From contig JAKDIS010000023.1 in NCBI GenBank assembly GCA_030450335.1, forward strand, positions 1 to 26,321: a stretch of 26,321 nucleotides of DNA. Reading direction: 5' to 3'. Positions within the stretch are counted from its first letter, which is position 1. Each line of letters starts with the position of its first letter. The notes under the pieces are model-generated. The model did not search any database. It saw only the letters and a list, made by a program, of their open reading frames with translations, and was not told the DNA's origin. This DNA is from Corynebacterium sp. Lineage in GTDB: Bacteria; Actinomycetota; Actinomycetes; Mycobacteriales; Mycobacteriaceae. Made by a program: the position numbers and the translations under genes. Shown one piece after another: positions 12,704-22,041 of the stretch.

Positions 12704-13378
12704 CTACTCCTGCGGCCCGTCACTGAGGGCGATCAGACCGTAGTCGTAGGCCCGACGACGGTAGACCACCGACGGACGACCCGTCTCCTCGTTGACGAAG
12801 AGGTAGAAGTCGTGTCCCACGAGCTCCATCTCGCTGAGCGCGTCGTCCACGCTGATCGGGGTGGCAGGGTGCTCCTTCTCACGCACGACCCGACCGGGCT
12901 GGAACTGCTCGGCGTACGGGTCCTCGTCGAACTGGCCCGGGTTGGTGGCGGCCTCGCGCTCCGCCTCCTGGACCAGGTCCGCCGTCGCCTCGCCCACGGA
13001 GACCGGTGCACGGTGGCCGGACCGGGCGATCTTGCGGCGGGCCTTGACCTTGCGCAGGGACCTCTCCATCTTGGCGATGGCGGCGTCCAACGCGGCGTAG
13101 AACGAGTCCTCCTTCGCCTCCGCACGGGCGATGTGGCCCTTGCCGGAGGCGGTGATCTGGATGCGGTCGGACTCGTCGGTACGACGCGGGTTGCGCTCGT
13201 GCTGGAGCTCCACATGGAAGTACGTGAGAGTCGGGTCGAGCCGTTCCACCTTGGCGAGCTTGGCGTTCACCCGCTCGGCGAAGTGCTCAGGGATCTCCAC
13301 GTTACGGCCGGTGATCTCCACCTGTGCCTCCGGAGCAGCACCCTCTGCCGTGATGTCCTGCTGGTTCTGGACGGTCAT
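12704..13378 (-). CDS. hpf: Long-form ribosome hibernation promoting factor
   Basis: Binds the 30S decoding channel in stationary phase or stress and joins ribosomes into inactive 100S dimers. The 224-residue length is the long form. The N-terminal S30AE/RaiA domain (about residues 18-120) includes VEITGRNVEIPEHFAERV and ITASGKGHIARAEAKEDSFYAALD. A linker rich in Glu and Pro follows. The C-terminal dimerisation domain (about 165-220) has MELVGHDFYLFVNEETGRPSVVYRRRAYDYGLI. The start at ATG 13376-13378 has GGGAGG six bases upstream; the nearby ATG at 13384 directly abuts that ribosome site and is rejected. A -10-like TACTAT at 13464-13469 suggests an independent promoter. Confidence 0.95.
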   Translation of the reverse strand: MTVQNQQDITAEGAAPEAQVEITGRNVEIPEHFAERVNAKLAKVERLDPTLTYFHVELQHERNPRRTDESDRIQITASGKGHIARAEAKEDSFYAALDAAIAKMERSLRKVKARRKIARSGHRAPVSVGEATADLVQEAEREAATNPGQFDEDPYAEQFQPGRVVREKEHPATPISVDDALSEMELVGHDFYLFVNEETGRPSVVYRRRAYDYGLIALSDGPQE

Positions 13379-13463
13379 ACTCATCCTCCCGGTCTCCGAG
13401 CCGCCTGCCACCGGTGAACCGGATTGTCCACCGAGCACATTCCTGGCGACATCTTCCCTCCCG

Positions 13464-13469
13464 ATAGTA
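13464..13469 (-). promoter_or_regulatory. Candidate hpf -10 box
   Basis: TACTAT on the minus strand fits the actinobacterial TANNNT pattern and would give an hpf leader of about 80 bases. No clear -35 is seen. It lies in the 170-base gap between hpf and comF. Confidence 0.4.
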
Positions 13470-13503
13470 CCGACGATCCGGGGCTCGCGGTGGGCCGTGG
13501 GGG

Positions 13504-13537
13504 CAGCTACGGGGGCAGCGGCTGGACAGCTACGGGG
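13504..13537. repeat. Direct repeat CAGCTACGGGG
   Basis: The 11-mer CAGCTACGGGG occurs at 13504-13514 and again at 13527-13537, a 23-base period, within the G-rich stretch just after the comF stop. It could be part of comF transcript termination or a protein site upstream of hpf. Chance in low-complexity sequence is possible. Confidence 0.5.
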
Positions 13538-13548
13538 ACACCCCCACC

Positions 13549-14253
13549 TCACGCCTGCGCAAGCACCACCGCCACCGCGGGAACCACCCCGCGGGCGGCC
13601 AGCGCGGTGGCGAAACGTGCCACCGTTGCCCCGGTGGTCGTGACGTCGTCGACGATGCACGCGACCGCCCCGGGTGTCCTGAGCAGACGCCCCGCGCGCC
13701 GCACGGCGACGTCGTCGATGTGCAGGTTGGACGCGATGTTCGCCTGCCGCTCACCACGTCCCAGCCCCACCGAGTCGCGGGTGCCGGACGCCAGCGTCGC
13801 CGTGGCCACGACGTGGGTCCCCCCGCCCAGGTCGCGTGCGGCGACGACGGCGGACCGTTCGACGACGCACCCGCCGCGGTCACGCGCCGCCCGGCGCGTC
13901 GTCGGTGCCGGCAGCAGCACCACCGGCGCGAGACGTGGATCGGTGACCAGCCCCCGTGCGACCAGGTGCCGGACGGTGCCGGCGAGCACCGCACCCGCCA
14001 CCTGCACCGCCTCCGGGCGCAGGTGCTCCTTGGCCGCCAGGACGACCCCGCGGTACGCCCCACCGTAGGGGCCTGCGGCGAAGACCGGCGGCGAGGCCGT
14101 GTCCGCCACCCGCGTCGGCTCACCGCGCAACTGCAGCGCGCAGACCCGGCACAACGCCACCCCGGCCACCGCCCGGGGCGTCCCCGCCCTGCCGCAGGCC
14201 AGGCAGTCCTCCCGCCACACCAGGCCGGTGAGCTCCCCCAGCAGTTCCCCCAT
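13549..14253 (-). CDS. comF: ComF family phosphoribosyltransferase-like protein
   Basis: A 234-residue ComF/GntX-type protein. Cys17-x2-Cys20 and Cys35-x2-Cys38 form a small zinc ribbon at the N-terminus. The C-terminal half is a type I phosphoribosyltransferase fold with the PRPP-binding signature IVDDVTTTGATV. In naturally competent Firmicutes ComF helps DNA uptake; in actinobacteria the role is unproven, so no reaction is claimed. It starts seven bases after the lpqB stop, with AGGGGG as a probable ribosome site, and is the last gene of the sahH-to-comF run. A conserved neighbour of lpqB in this order. Confidence 0.88.
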   Translation of the reverse strand: MGELLGELTGLVWREDCLACGRAGTPRAVAGVALCRVCALQLRGEPTRVADTASPPVFAAGPYGGAYRGVVLAAKEHLRPEAVQVAGAVLAGTVRHLVARGLVTDPRLAPVVLLPAPTTRRAARDRGGCVVERSAVVAARDLGGGTHVVATATLASGTRDSVGLGRGERQANIASNLHIDDVAVRRAGRLLRTPGAVACIVDDVTTTGATVARFATALAARGVVPAVAVVLAQA

Positions 14254-14260
14254 ACGCCCC

Positions 14261-16015
14261 CTACTTCGTCAGGACCGGGACGGCGCGGGCACCCTGCAGC
14301 GCCGGCACCTCGCGCCAGAACCTGGCCTCGGAGTCCCCGACGTCGAGCTGCAGCATCGCCCGCGAGTCCAGGATGTACTGGATGCGTCCGGCCGACCCCA
14401 CCGCCACGACGGGCGCGGTGATGTTCCGGCTCGACAACGGCGTCGCCTCGGACCCGTCGACGGTGACGACCCACACCGGGGCGTCGTTGGCGCGGGTGCC
14501 GACCAGCAGCGTCCCGTCCTCGCGCCAGTCCACCGACAGGGCGGTGTCGCCGACGCGCTGACCGACCTCCATCGGCGTGCCGAGCACGATCTCCCCGTCC
14601 TCGTCGTGCTGCAGCACGGCGACGAACAGACGGCCGTTGATCAGCATCGCCGTCCGGGTCCCGTCACGCGAGACGGTGAACACGCTGATGCGCGGGTCGT
14701 TGATGTCGAGGGCGTCCAGTGAGGAGGTGTCCACCGTGGACTCGTCCATCTGGATGCCCGAGCCGCTGGGCACCAGCCGGTGGACGCGGCGGCCGTCGGC
14801 GACCACGTAGAGACTCTGCGAGTCGCCGCTCCACGACGGACGCGACAGCGAGCGCGCGGACATCACCGTGACCGGGTCGCCGCCCACGTCGCCGACGAGC
14901 AGCGAGCGCTCACCGTCGCCGCGGCCGCTGACCGCCGCGATGCGTCCGTCCGTCCGGCACGTCGCCGCGGACTCCAGCTCGCCGGAGGACGTCCACCCCG
15001 GCAACGTCTCACCGGAGTCGCCGTCGACCTCCACCAGGGCGCCGTCGCGCAGGGCGCGCAGCGGCTCGTCGACCGTCGCCTCCGGGTCGAAGTCCGAGAC
15101 GTCGGACAGCGTCCACTCCTCCCGGCCGTCGTCGGTGATCGACATACCGTCGGCGAGGATCCGGTACGGACCGCGCACGTCGGACTTCGCCAGCGTCCAG
15201 ACCAGCTGGGCGGCGAGGACCTCCCGGTCGTCGACGGAGAGGTCCGTGATGCCGGTGACGTCCACGGTGAACGTCCCGTCCTCCTCCACGGCGGCCTGGA
15301 TACCGTTACCCGAGGGGAACGCCGTCTCCACGGCGTTCTGCAGCTGGTTGCGCGGCCCGCCGGCCAGCAGGGACACCAGGGAGAAGCCGATGTTCTCCTG
15401 ACGGTTGTAGATCCACCGCCGGTCCGGGACCAGGAAACGCTTCGTGGGGTCGAGGTAGTAGAGGTCGTGGGCCTGGTACGCGCCGACGAAGTCGCTGCGG
15501 TCCAGCACCACCCCGTCCGGCAGGTCGGAGAGCCGCCAACCGGTGTCGCCGCGCTCCAGCGTCACCTCCTCCTCGTACGGGCTGTTCTCCGGCTGGTACA
15601 CGCCGCCGGAACCCAGCCGCCCGACCACGGTGCCCCGCACCACGTAGGTCACCTCGTCGCCGGAGACCCCGCCGGTGGCGTTGAGGTCCAGGCGGTCGAG
15701 GATCAGCGTGGAGGTGCTGTCCTCCCAGCCGTCCGCCGCGGAGGCCGTGAGGAACTCCTTGGCCGCCTGCCGGTTGTTCGCCTGGTAGGTCGAGGCGAGG
15801 TAGAAGTCCCGCAGCAGCAGGTCCGGCGGCTGCTCCTCCGAGGGGGTGGGCAGGTTGCTGGCGTCCGGCGCCGAGACGTAGGACGACACCGCCTCCGGTG
15901 TCGACTCCCCCGGCAACGTCGTGCACGCCACCAGCCCGCCGGCCAACGCCGCCGTGCCCAGCAGCGCCACCACCTGGCGCACCGCGTCAGTTCTTCGCAT
16001 CGTCTTCACCGTCAT
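14261..16015 (-). CDS. lpqB: MtrAB-associated lipoprotein LpqB
   Basis: Membrane-anchored lipoprotein, 584 residues, known in mycobacteria to interact with the sensor MtrB outside the membrane and modulate MtrA phosphorylation. The N-terminus has basic residues, a hydrophobic stretch and the lipobox LVAC with lipidated Cys31. The following region contains a GerMN-like domain (roughly residues 70-260), and the C-terminal half looks like a beta-propeller with repeated SG/W-DG patterns. The ATG at 16013-16015 is chosen because GAGGAG lies seven bases upstream; ATG 16000 is an alternative with a weaker ribosome site. The gene overlaps the mtrB end by 29 bases, strong evidence of translational coupling with the sensor it works with. 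Confidence 0.93.
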   Translation of the reverse strand: MTVKTMRRTDAVRQVVALLGTAALAGGLVACTTLPGESTPEAVSSYVSAPDASNLPTPSEEQPPDLLLRDFYLASTYQANNRQAAKEFLTASAADGWEDSTSTLILDRLDLNATGGVSGDEVTYVVRGTVVGRLGSGGVYQPENSPYEEEVTLERGDTGWRLSDLPDGVVLDRSDFVGAYQAHDLYYLDPTKRFLVPDRRWIYNRQENIGFSLVSLLAGGPRNQLQNAVETAFPSGNGIQAAVEEDGTFTVDVTGITDLSVDDREVLAAQLVWTLAKSDVRGPYRILADGMSITDDGREEWTLSDVSDFDPEATVDEPLRALRDGALVEVDGDSGETLPGWTSSGELESAATCRTDGRIAAVSGRGDGERSLLVGDVGGDPVTVMSARSLSRPSWSGDSQSLYVVADGRRVHRLVPSGSGIQMDESTVDTSSLDALDINDPRISVFTVSRDGTRTAMLINGRLFVAVLQHDEDGEIVLGTPMEVGQRVGDTALSVDWREDGTLLVGTRANDAPVWVVTVDGSEATPLSSRNITAPVVAVGSAGRIQYILDSRAMLQLDVGDSEARFWREVPALQGARAVPVLTK

Positions 16016-18173
16016 CACCTGACTCCTCACCGTCGGGGCCGAACGCCGAGTCCATGTCCTCCGCCTCCTGCAGGGCCGTACGAAGCTCCTCCTCGGTCAG
16101 CCCCTCGAAGGCGCTGAGGTCCACGTCCGAGGACCCCACCGAGCCCGCCGTCACGTCGACCGAGTCGAAACGGTCCGCCGGGGCCGGTTCCTCCTGCTCC
16201 ACCTCGGGAGCCGCGCCGGGAGCAGCGTCGGACGCCACGTCCACGACCCCGGCTTCTCCGGCCTCTGCGGCAACGTCCGTCACCACCATCTCGGTGACCT
16301 CCAGCGGCAGCGGCGAGGTGCGGACCTCCTGGCCGGGACGGCGCGGCAAGGTCAGCCGGAAGCAGGCACCCACACCCAGCTCGCCGGTCGCCTCCAGGCG
16401 TCCGCCGTGCAGCTGGGCGTCCTCCTTCGCGATCGCCAGCCCCAGGCCGGTACCGCCGGTCTTGCGCTCACGCGAGGGGTCGGAGCGCCAGAACCGGTTG
16501 AACACCAGGTCCGCCTCGCCGGGCTTCAGCCCCATCCCGTGGTCCACCACCGTCACCGCCAACGACTCCGCACCGACCCGCATCGTGACACGCACCGGAC
16601 GTCCCTCGCTGTGGTCGATGGCGTTGGCCAGCAGGTTACGCAGGATACGTTCGACCCGTCGGGAGTCGACCTCCTCCATCACCGGCTCGTCCGGCAGGTC
16701 CAGCTGGATCTCGCTGCCGACCTCCTCGGCCAGGGCACGCAGCTGCCCCATCGTGGACTTCACCACGCCACGGACGTCGATGAGCTCACGCGACAGGTTC
16801 GCCACACCGGCGTCGTGCCGGGAGATCTCCAGCAGGTCACCGAGCAGCATCTCGAACCGGTCCAGTTCGGCGTTCATCAGCTCCGAGGCCCGCCGGGTCA
16901 CCGGGTCGAGGTCCTCCGAGTTCGCGTGGATCAGGTCCGCGGCCATACGCACCGTGGTCAACGGGGTGCGCAGCTCGTGTGAGACGTCCGAGGTGAACTG
17001 CTGCTGCAGCGAACCGAACTCCTCGAGCTGGCGGATCTGGTACGACAGGTTCTCCGCCATCTCGTTGAAGCTGATCGCCAGACGCGCCACCTCGTCCTGC
17101 CCGTCGACCGCCATACGCTCACGCATGTGGCCGGCGGCGAAACGCTCGGCGATGCGCGAGGCGGTGCGCACCGGCACCGTGAGCTGCTGGGAGAACACCC
17201 AGGCGATGACCACGAGCAGCACCATGAGCACCACGGCACCGGCGAGCAGGAGCCCGCGCATCAGCGCCATGGTGGACTCCTCGTTGTCCAGCGGCATCAC
17301 CAGGTACAGCTCCAGGCCCTGGATGTCCGACTCCACCGGGGACCCGATGACCAGGGCCTTGAAGGAGCCGCCGGAACCGTCCACGGTGGTGTACTGCACC
17401 GAGACCTGCCCCTGACGCACGAAGTCACGCAGGCTCTCCGGCACCGGGTTGACCTCCGGGCTGGAGATGTCCCCGCCGGTCAGGTCCGAGGCGATGATCA
17501 CCGGCTCGTAGACCGTGCCGGTGGAGCCCTGCTCCGAGTCCGCGGTGCGGTCACTCAGCGCGGCGCGGGCGTTGTTGATCCTCAACTGCGGCGACGACGC
17601 CGAGTCGGTGTTGCGGATCTGCTCCTCGACGATGCTGCGGGCCCGGTCGATCTCGTCGGTGGCGGCGTTGTACTTGGCGTCCAGCAGCTGCTGGCCGACG
17701 AAACTGGTCAGCACGAAACCCAACGCCATGATCACCAGCAACGACGAGGCGAAGACACTGCCGATCACCCGCAGCTGGATGGAGGTGCGCCAGCGCTGGG
17801 CTAGCTTCTCGGAGAACTTGCGGGCGAACTGCACCGGGCGGCGCAGGAAGATGCGCATCGCCTCGACCACGCCGATGTCGCCGAGCTCGCCGCGAGGCGC
17901 ACGACGCGGGTCGGCCTCACCGTCGCCGCCCTGGCGGTCGGAGCGGCCGCGGCCGCGGCGTCCGTCCCCGTCCTTCGCGACGGGCAGGACGTCGCGACCC
18001 AGGCGGCCGGCCTCGGTCGCGCCGTCGGCGGCGCCGTCGCCGGCCTCGCCGGACTGGCCGGGCTGGCCGGGCTGGGCGTCCAGGGCGTCCGGCACCGTCT
18101 CGCCGACCTGAGCGTCCAGGGCGCTCTCGGCGTCCTGCGGGTTCCGGGCGCTGTCCCGTGACTTACGTGCCAT
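15987..18173 (-). CDS. mtrB: Sensor histidine kinase MtrB
   Basis: Sensor of the MtrAB system, which controls cell-wall and division genes in actinobacteria. Two membrane helices (about residues 135-157 and 306-328) flank an extracytoplasmic sensor domain. HAMP follows (about 329-382). HisKA has SDVSHELRTPLTTVRMA with phospho-accepting His399. The ATPase domain has NLLANAIDHSEG (N box), DHGMGLKPGEADLVFNRFWR (G1/F) and GGTGLGLAIAKE (G2). At 728 residues it is clearly longer than the roughly 500 I recall for C. glutamicum. The extra length is a Gly/Asp/Arg-rich cytoplasmic N-terminus of about 125 residues and a Glu/Asp/Ala-rich C-terminal tail after residue 612. mtrA lies 12 bases upstream. Confidence 0.95.
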   Translation of the reverse strand: MARKSRDSARNPQDAESALDAQVGETVPDALDAQPGQPGQSGEAGDGAADGATEAGRLGRDVLPVAKDGDGRRGRGRSDRQGGDGEADPRRAPRGELGDIGVVEAMRIFLRRPVQFARKFSEKLAQRWRTSIQLRVIGSVFASSLLVIMALGFVLTSFVGQQLLDAKYNAATDEIDRARSIVEEQIRNTDSASSPQLRINNARAALSDRTADSEQGSTGTVYEPVIIASDLTGGDISSPEVNPVPESLRDFVRQGQVSVQYTTVDGSGGSFKALVIGSPVESDIQGLELYLVMPLDNEESTMALMRGLLLAGAVVLMVLLVVIAWVFSQQLTVPVRTASRIAERFAAGHMRERMAVDGQDEVARLAISFNEMAENLSYQIRQLEEFGSLQQQFTSDVSHELRTPLTTVRMAADLIHANSEDLDPVTRRASELMNAELDRFEMLLGDLLEISRHDAGVANLSRELIDVRGVVKSTMGQLRALAEEVGSEIQLDLPDEPVMEEVDSRRVERILRNLLANAIDHSEGRPVRVTMRVGAESLAVTVVDHGMGLKPGEADLVFNRFWRSDPSRERKTGGTGLGLAIAKEDAQLHGGRLEATGELGVGACFRLTLPRRPGQEVRTSPLPLEVTEMVVTDVAAEAGEAGVVDVASDAAPGAAPEVEQEEPAPADRFDSVDVTAGSVGSSDVDLSAFEGLTEEELRTALQEAEDMDSAFGPDGEESGDDGEDDAKN

Positions 18174-18185
18174 GGGTCCGGTGTC

Positions 18186-18860
18186 CTACTCCCCGGTCTT
18201 GTAACCGACCCCGCGGACGGTCTGGATGATCGTCGGGTTGTCCGGGTCCTTCTCCACCTTCGAGCGCAACCGCTGGATGTGCACGTTGACCAGGCGGGTG
18301 TCGTTGGACTTGCGGTAGCCCCACACCCGCTCCAGCAGCTCCTCGCGGGCGAAGACCTGGCGCGGCCGGGAGGCCAGGGTGGTCAGCAGCTCGAACTCGA
18401 TCGGGGTCAACGAGATCGGCTTACCGCGACGGGTCACCTGGTGGCCGCCGAAGTCGATGGTGAGGTCGGCGACCTTCACCGACTCCGGGACCTCCTCCGG
18501 GGTGCGGCGCAACCGCGCGCGCACCCGGGCGACCAGCTCCTTGGGCTTGAACGGCTTGGGGACGTAGTCGTCCGCGCCGGTCTCCAGGCCCAGGACGACG
18601 TCCACCGTGTCGGTCTTCGCGGTGAGCATCACGATCGGCACCGCCGAGAACTCCCGCACCGCGCGGCACACGTCGATGCCGCTCATGCCCGGGAGCATGA
18701 GGTCGAGCAGGATGAGGTCGGGGTGCTCGTTCTCCGCGGCCTCCACGGCCTGCGGCCCGTCCCCGACGACGACCGTGTCGAAACCCTCGCCCTGCAGGAC
18801 GATGGTCAGCATCTCCGAGATTGCGGGGTCGTCGTCGACGACGAGAACTTTCTCTGCCAT
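18186..18860 (-). CDS. mtrA: Response regulator MtrA
   Basis: OmpR/PhoB-type DNA-binding regulator, 224 residues, phosphorylated by MtrB. The receiver domain has the acidic pair Asp9/Asp10, phospho-acceptor Asp53 (LILLDLMLPGMSG), Thr80 and Lys102 (DDYVPKPFKPKE). The winged-helix effector domain includes ISLTPIEFELLTTLASRPRQVFAREELLERVWGY and ends VHIQRLRSKVEKD...TVRGVGYKTGE. The open frame runs much further up through tmk in another phase, but ATG 18858-18860 gives the family start MAEKVLVVDDDPAISEML. A -10-like CAGACT seven bases upstream allows a leaderless mRNA in addition to read-through from sahH-tmk. Essential in M. tuberculosis; controls cell-wall remodelling genes in related genera. 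Confidence 0.97.
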   Translation of the reverse strand: MAEKVLVVDDDPAISEMLTIVLQGEGFDTVVVGDGPQAVEAAENEHPDLILLDLMLPGMSGIDVCRAVREFSAVPIVMLTAKTDTVDVVLGLETGADDYVPKPFKPKELVARVRARLRRTPEEVPESVKVADLTIDFGGHQVTRRGKPISLTPIEFELLTTLASRPRQVFAREELLERVWGYRKSNDTRLVNVHIQRLRSKVEKDPDNPTIIQTVRGVGYKTGE

Positions 18861-18921
18861 GGGGATCAGTCTGTCACAAACCATCCTGGTTGGTAGCAGG
18901 TCCTCCCCCCTCAACGCGCTC
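18861..18921 (-). promoter_or_regulatory. tmk-mtrA gap with possible mtrA promoter
   Basis: This 61-base gap contains CAGACT seven bases before the mtrA ATG, a weak match to TANNNT. It also contains an inverted repeat AACCA-TCC-TGGTT (18879-18891), centred about 25 bases before the start, where a regulator could bind. Both are suggestive only. Confidence 0.35.
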
Positions 18922-19602
18922 CTAGCCGTCGGTGGAGGGGTCCTCGACGAGACCGTCCACCAGGTCACTGACGGCCTGCTGCAGGTCCGCGGGGTCGCCG
19001 GAGTTGTCCAGCGTCCACCAGGGCGAGCGCCACTGCGCCGCCGCCAGCGCGCGGTAGGCCGCCAGCGTGCGCGACTGCAGGTCACCGTCGCGTTCATAGG
19101 CGTCGGCGGCACGGTCGGCGTCCTGCTCGGCACGCCCGGCGACACGCCCGGAGGCCACCTCGTCGGGCACGTCGACCAGGATCTGCACGTCCGGCACCGG
19201 CGCACCCAGCCCGTCGAACTCCAGCTCGTCGACCCAGGCCACGACCTCACTGTCCACGACGTCGGCCTCCCCCACCCCCAGGCGGGCGGCGGAGTAGGCA
19301 GCGTTGGACGCCACGTAACGGTCCAGCAGCACCACATAGCCCTCGTCGTCGAAGTCCGCGAGCTCCCCGGCGACCTCCGCCCGGTCGAGGGCGAACAGCG
19401 TCGCCATGCCGTGGACGGAGTCGACGAGGTCACCCATGCCGCCGTGCAGGGCGGCGGACGCCAGCTGCGCGTGGACGGACTGCTCGTAGCGGGGGAAGGC
19501 CAGCTTCGCCACCGGGATCTCCCGGGAGAGCAGCTCAGCCTCCAGGGCGGTGACGCAGGTGTTCTTACCTGCGCCGTCGATGCCCTCGAACGCGATGATC
19601 AC
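18922..19602 (-). CDS. tmk: Thymidylate kinase
   Basis: Phosphorylates dTMP to dTDP with ATP, an essential step to dTTP. The 226-residue protein opens MIIAFEGIDGAGKNT, with the P-loop at residues 7-15; Asn replaces the more usual Ser before Thr, as seen in some actinobacterial members. LLDRYVASNAAYSAARLG carries the DRY-type substrate motif, and VQILVDVPDEVASGRVAGR leads into the lid region. It starts with GTG 14 bases after the sahH stop. The C-terminus is acidic (ending VEDPSTDG). Placement between sahH and mtrA matches the M. tuberculosis order. Confidence 0.95.
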   Translation of the reverse strand: MIIAFEGIDGAGKNTCVTALEAELLSREIPVAKLAFPRYEQSVHAQLASAALHGGMGDLVDSVHGMATLFALDRAEVAGELADFDDEGYVVLLDRYVASNAAYSAARLGVGEADVVDSEVVAWVDELEFDGLGAPVPDVQILVDVPDEVASGRVAGRAEQDADRAADAYERDGDLQSRTLAAYRALAAAQWRSPWWTLDNSGDPADLQQAVSDLVDGLVEDPSTDG

Positions 19603-19616
19603 GGTGGCGGTCCCCT

Positions 19617-21125
<1,509 letters not shown>

Positions 21126-21152
21126 GGGGTGATTGCTCCTCGAAACGTCAGG

Positions 21153-21172
21153 AATGTACTGGGGTGTACTGG
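21153..21172 (-). promoter_or_regulatory. Tandem TGTACTGG repeat over the sahH promoter
   Basis: TGTACTGG occurs at 21155-21162 and again at 21165-21172, a 10-base period (one helical turn). On the coding strand this reads CCAGTACA twice, and the second copy merges into TACATT (21153-21158), a good -10 box giving a leader of about 20-25 bases. A protein bound to both copies on one DNA face would block this promoter. The motif differs from the McbR site (TAGAC-N6-GTCTA) known for sulfur genes in C. glutamicum. Confidence 0.5.
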
Positions 21173-21269
21173 ATGGTGGAAGTTGCCGGGCTACCTCCGG
21201 TCAACCCTATCCCCCGCAGGCCGTGCCCGGCGCACGGAGGGGTCTGCTGGCCCGGTCGCCGGCCCGGTG

Positions 21270-21659
21270 TCAGCTGAGTGCTTCGACGACGGTCTCCAGA
21301 CCGTCCGGCGCCTCATCGCCCGCGGACTCCAGTTCGCGGTCCAGCACCTCGAGGGCGACCTCCTGGAGGTCGTCCGGGCACTGCCCGATGCCCTCACGGA
21401 TGAAAGGGTGCTCGTCGGCGACGGTGGCCGAGGTAAACGGCGCCCCCGACCAGATGGCGGCCACGGTCGCCGCGCACAGTCCGTTGATGTAGTCGGGGTC
21501 CACCCCCCGGCCGGCGGCTCCGCCGGCGTCCGTGTCCAGCGCGAGGGCACAGGCGTCCCTCAGACCCTCGGCAAGCGCCTCCCCCTCCAGGTCGTCGCAG
21601 TCAGCGAGGAACTCGGTGTTCGTGTCGTCGGCGAAGACGGTCTCGTCCCAGGTGCTCAT
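21270..21659 (-). CDS. DUF4259 family protein
   Basis: A 129-residue acidic cytoplasmic protein beginning MSTWDETVFADDTNTEFLAD. This resembles the opening of the DUF4259 family, where a W-x3-x-F-x-N/D-D pattern followed by an acidic helix is usual. It is all-helical in appearance, with no enzyme motif, signal or membrane segment. A TACGCT -10-like box (21696-21701) and AGAGGG before the ATG support expression. The stop lies 144 bases before sahH; a small CCGTGC/GCACGG hairpin (21221-21237) lies between, without a T-run. Function unknown; family members are scattered among bacteria as single genes. Confidence 0.78.
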   Translation of the reverse strand: MSTWDETVFADDTNTEFLADCDDLEGEALAEGLRDACALALDTDAGGAAGRGVDPDYINGLCAATVAAIWSGAPFTSATVADEHPFIREGIGQCPDDLQEVALEVLDRELESAGDEAPDGLETVVEALS

Positions 21660-22041
21660 GTCTCATTTCCCTCTCGTGGTCGTGTCCTGCCACCGAGCGT
21701 AGTCGGCGGCGTCCGGTCGCGACAGACGGACCACCCGCCTCCCCGCGCGGTCGGCGCGGGCGGTGCCCGTGGGTCCGATTTCACGGGCGCTCGGCCGAAA
21801 AATCACGATTTCGTCTCGACGTCACGATCCAGGAAAAGCGGCGAACGACCGGCGATTCTCGCGGAGACGCCCATCAAAACCCCACGACAAACACAGGTTC
21901 CCGTGAAGTTAGGTAACGTTCGGGTCTTTCATGGCGTTAGATACGGATGATAGGGTTACGGCAGATTGTGATCTAACCGTGACATTCCAGTGCCACGCCA
22001 TCACGCCACGGACGACGACCCCGGACGGAAGGAGGGACACC
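21660..22041. promoter_or_regulatory. 382-bp divergent control region
   Basis: No gene is recognised here. 21696-21701 is a probable -10 of the DUF4259 gene. 21742-21760 is a strong G+C hairpin (CCCGCGC-GGTCG-GCGCGGG). From about 21790 the sequence is clearly less G+C-rich and holds repeated TCACGAT (21803-21809 and 21822-21828) and several GTTA/TAAC words (21908-21920, 21936-21939, 21954-21958, 21973-21977). TAGGGT (21951-21956) is a candidate -10 for the membrane-protein gene, giving a leader of about 80 bases. Confidence 0.45.

Noticed and set aside
21126..21269. A possible S-adenosylhomocysteine riboswitch before sahH.
   Set aside because: The predicted leader is only about 20-25 bases and shows no matching pseudoknot-like pairing; the repeat looks like DNA-level control.
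21961..21985. A GlxR (CRP-type) site from TGTGATCTAACCGTGACA upstream of the membrane-protein gene.
   Set aside because: The second half is a direct rather than inverted GTGA, so it does not fit TGTGA-N6-TCACA.
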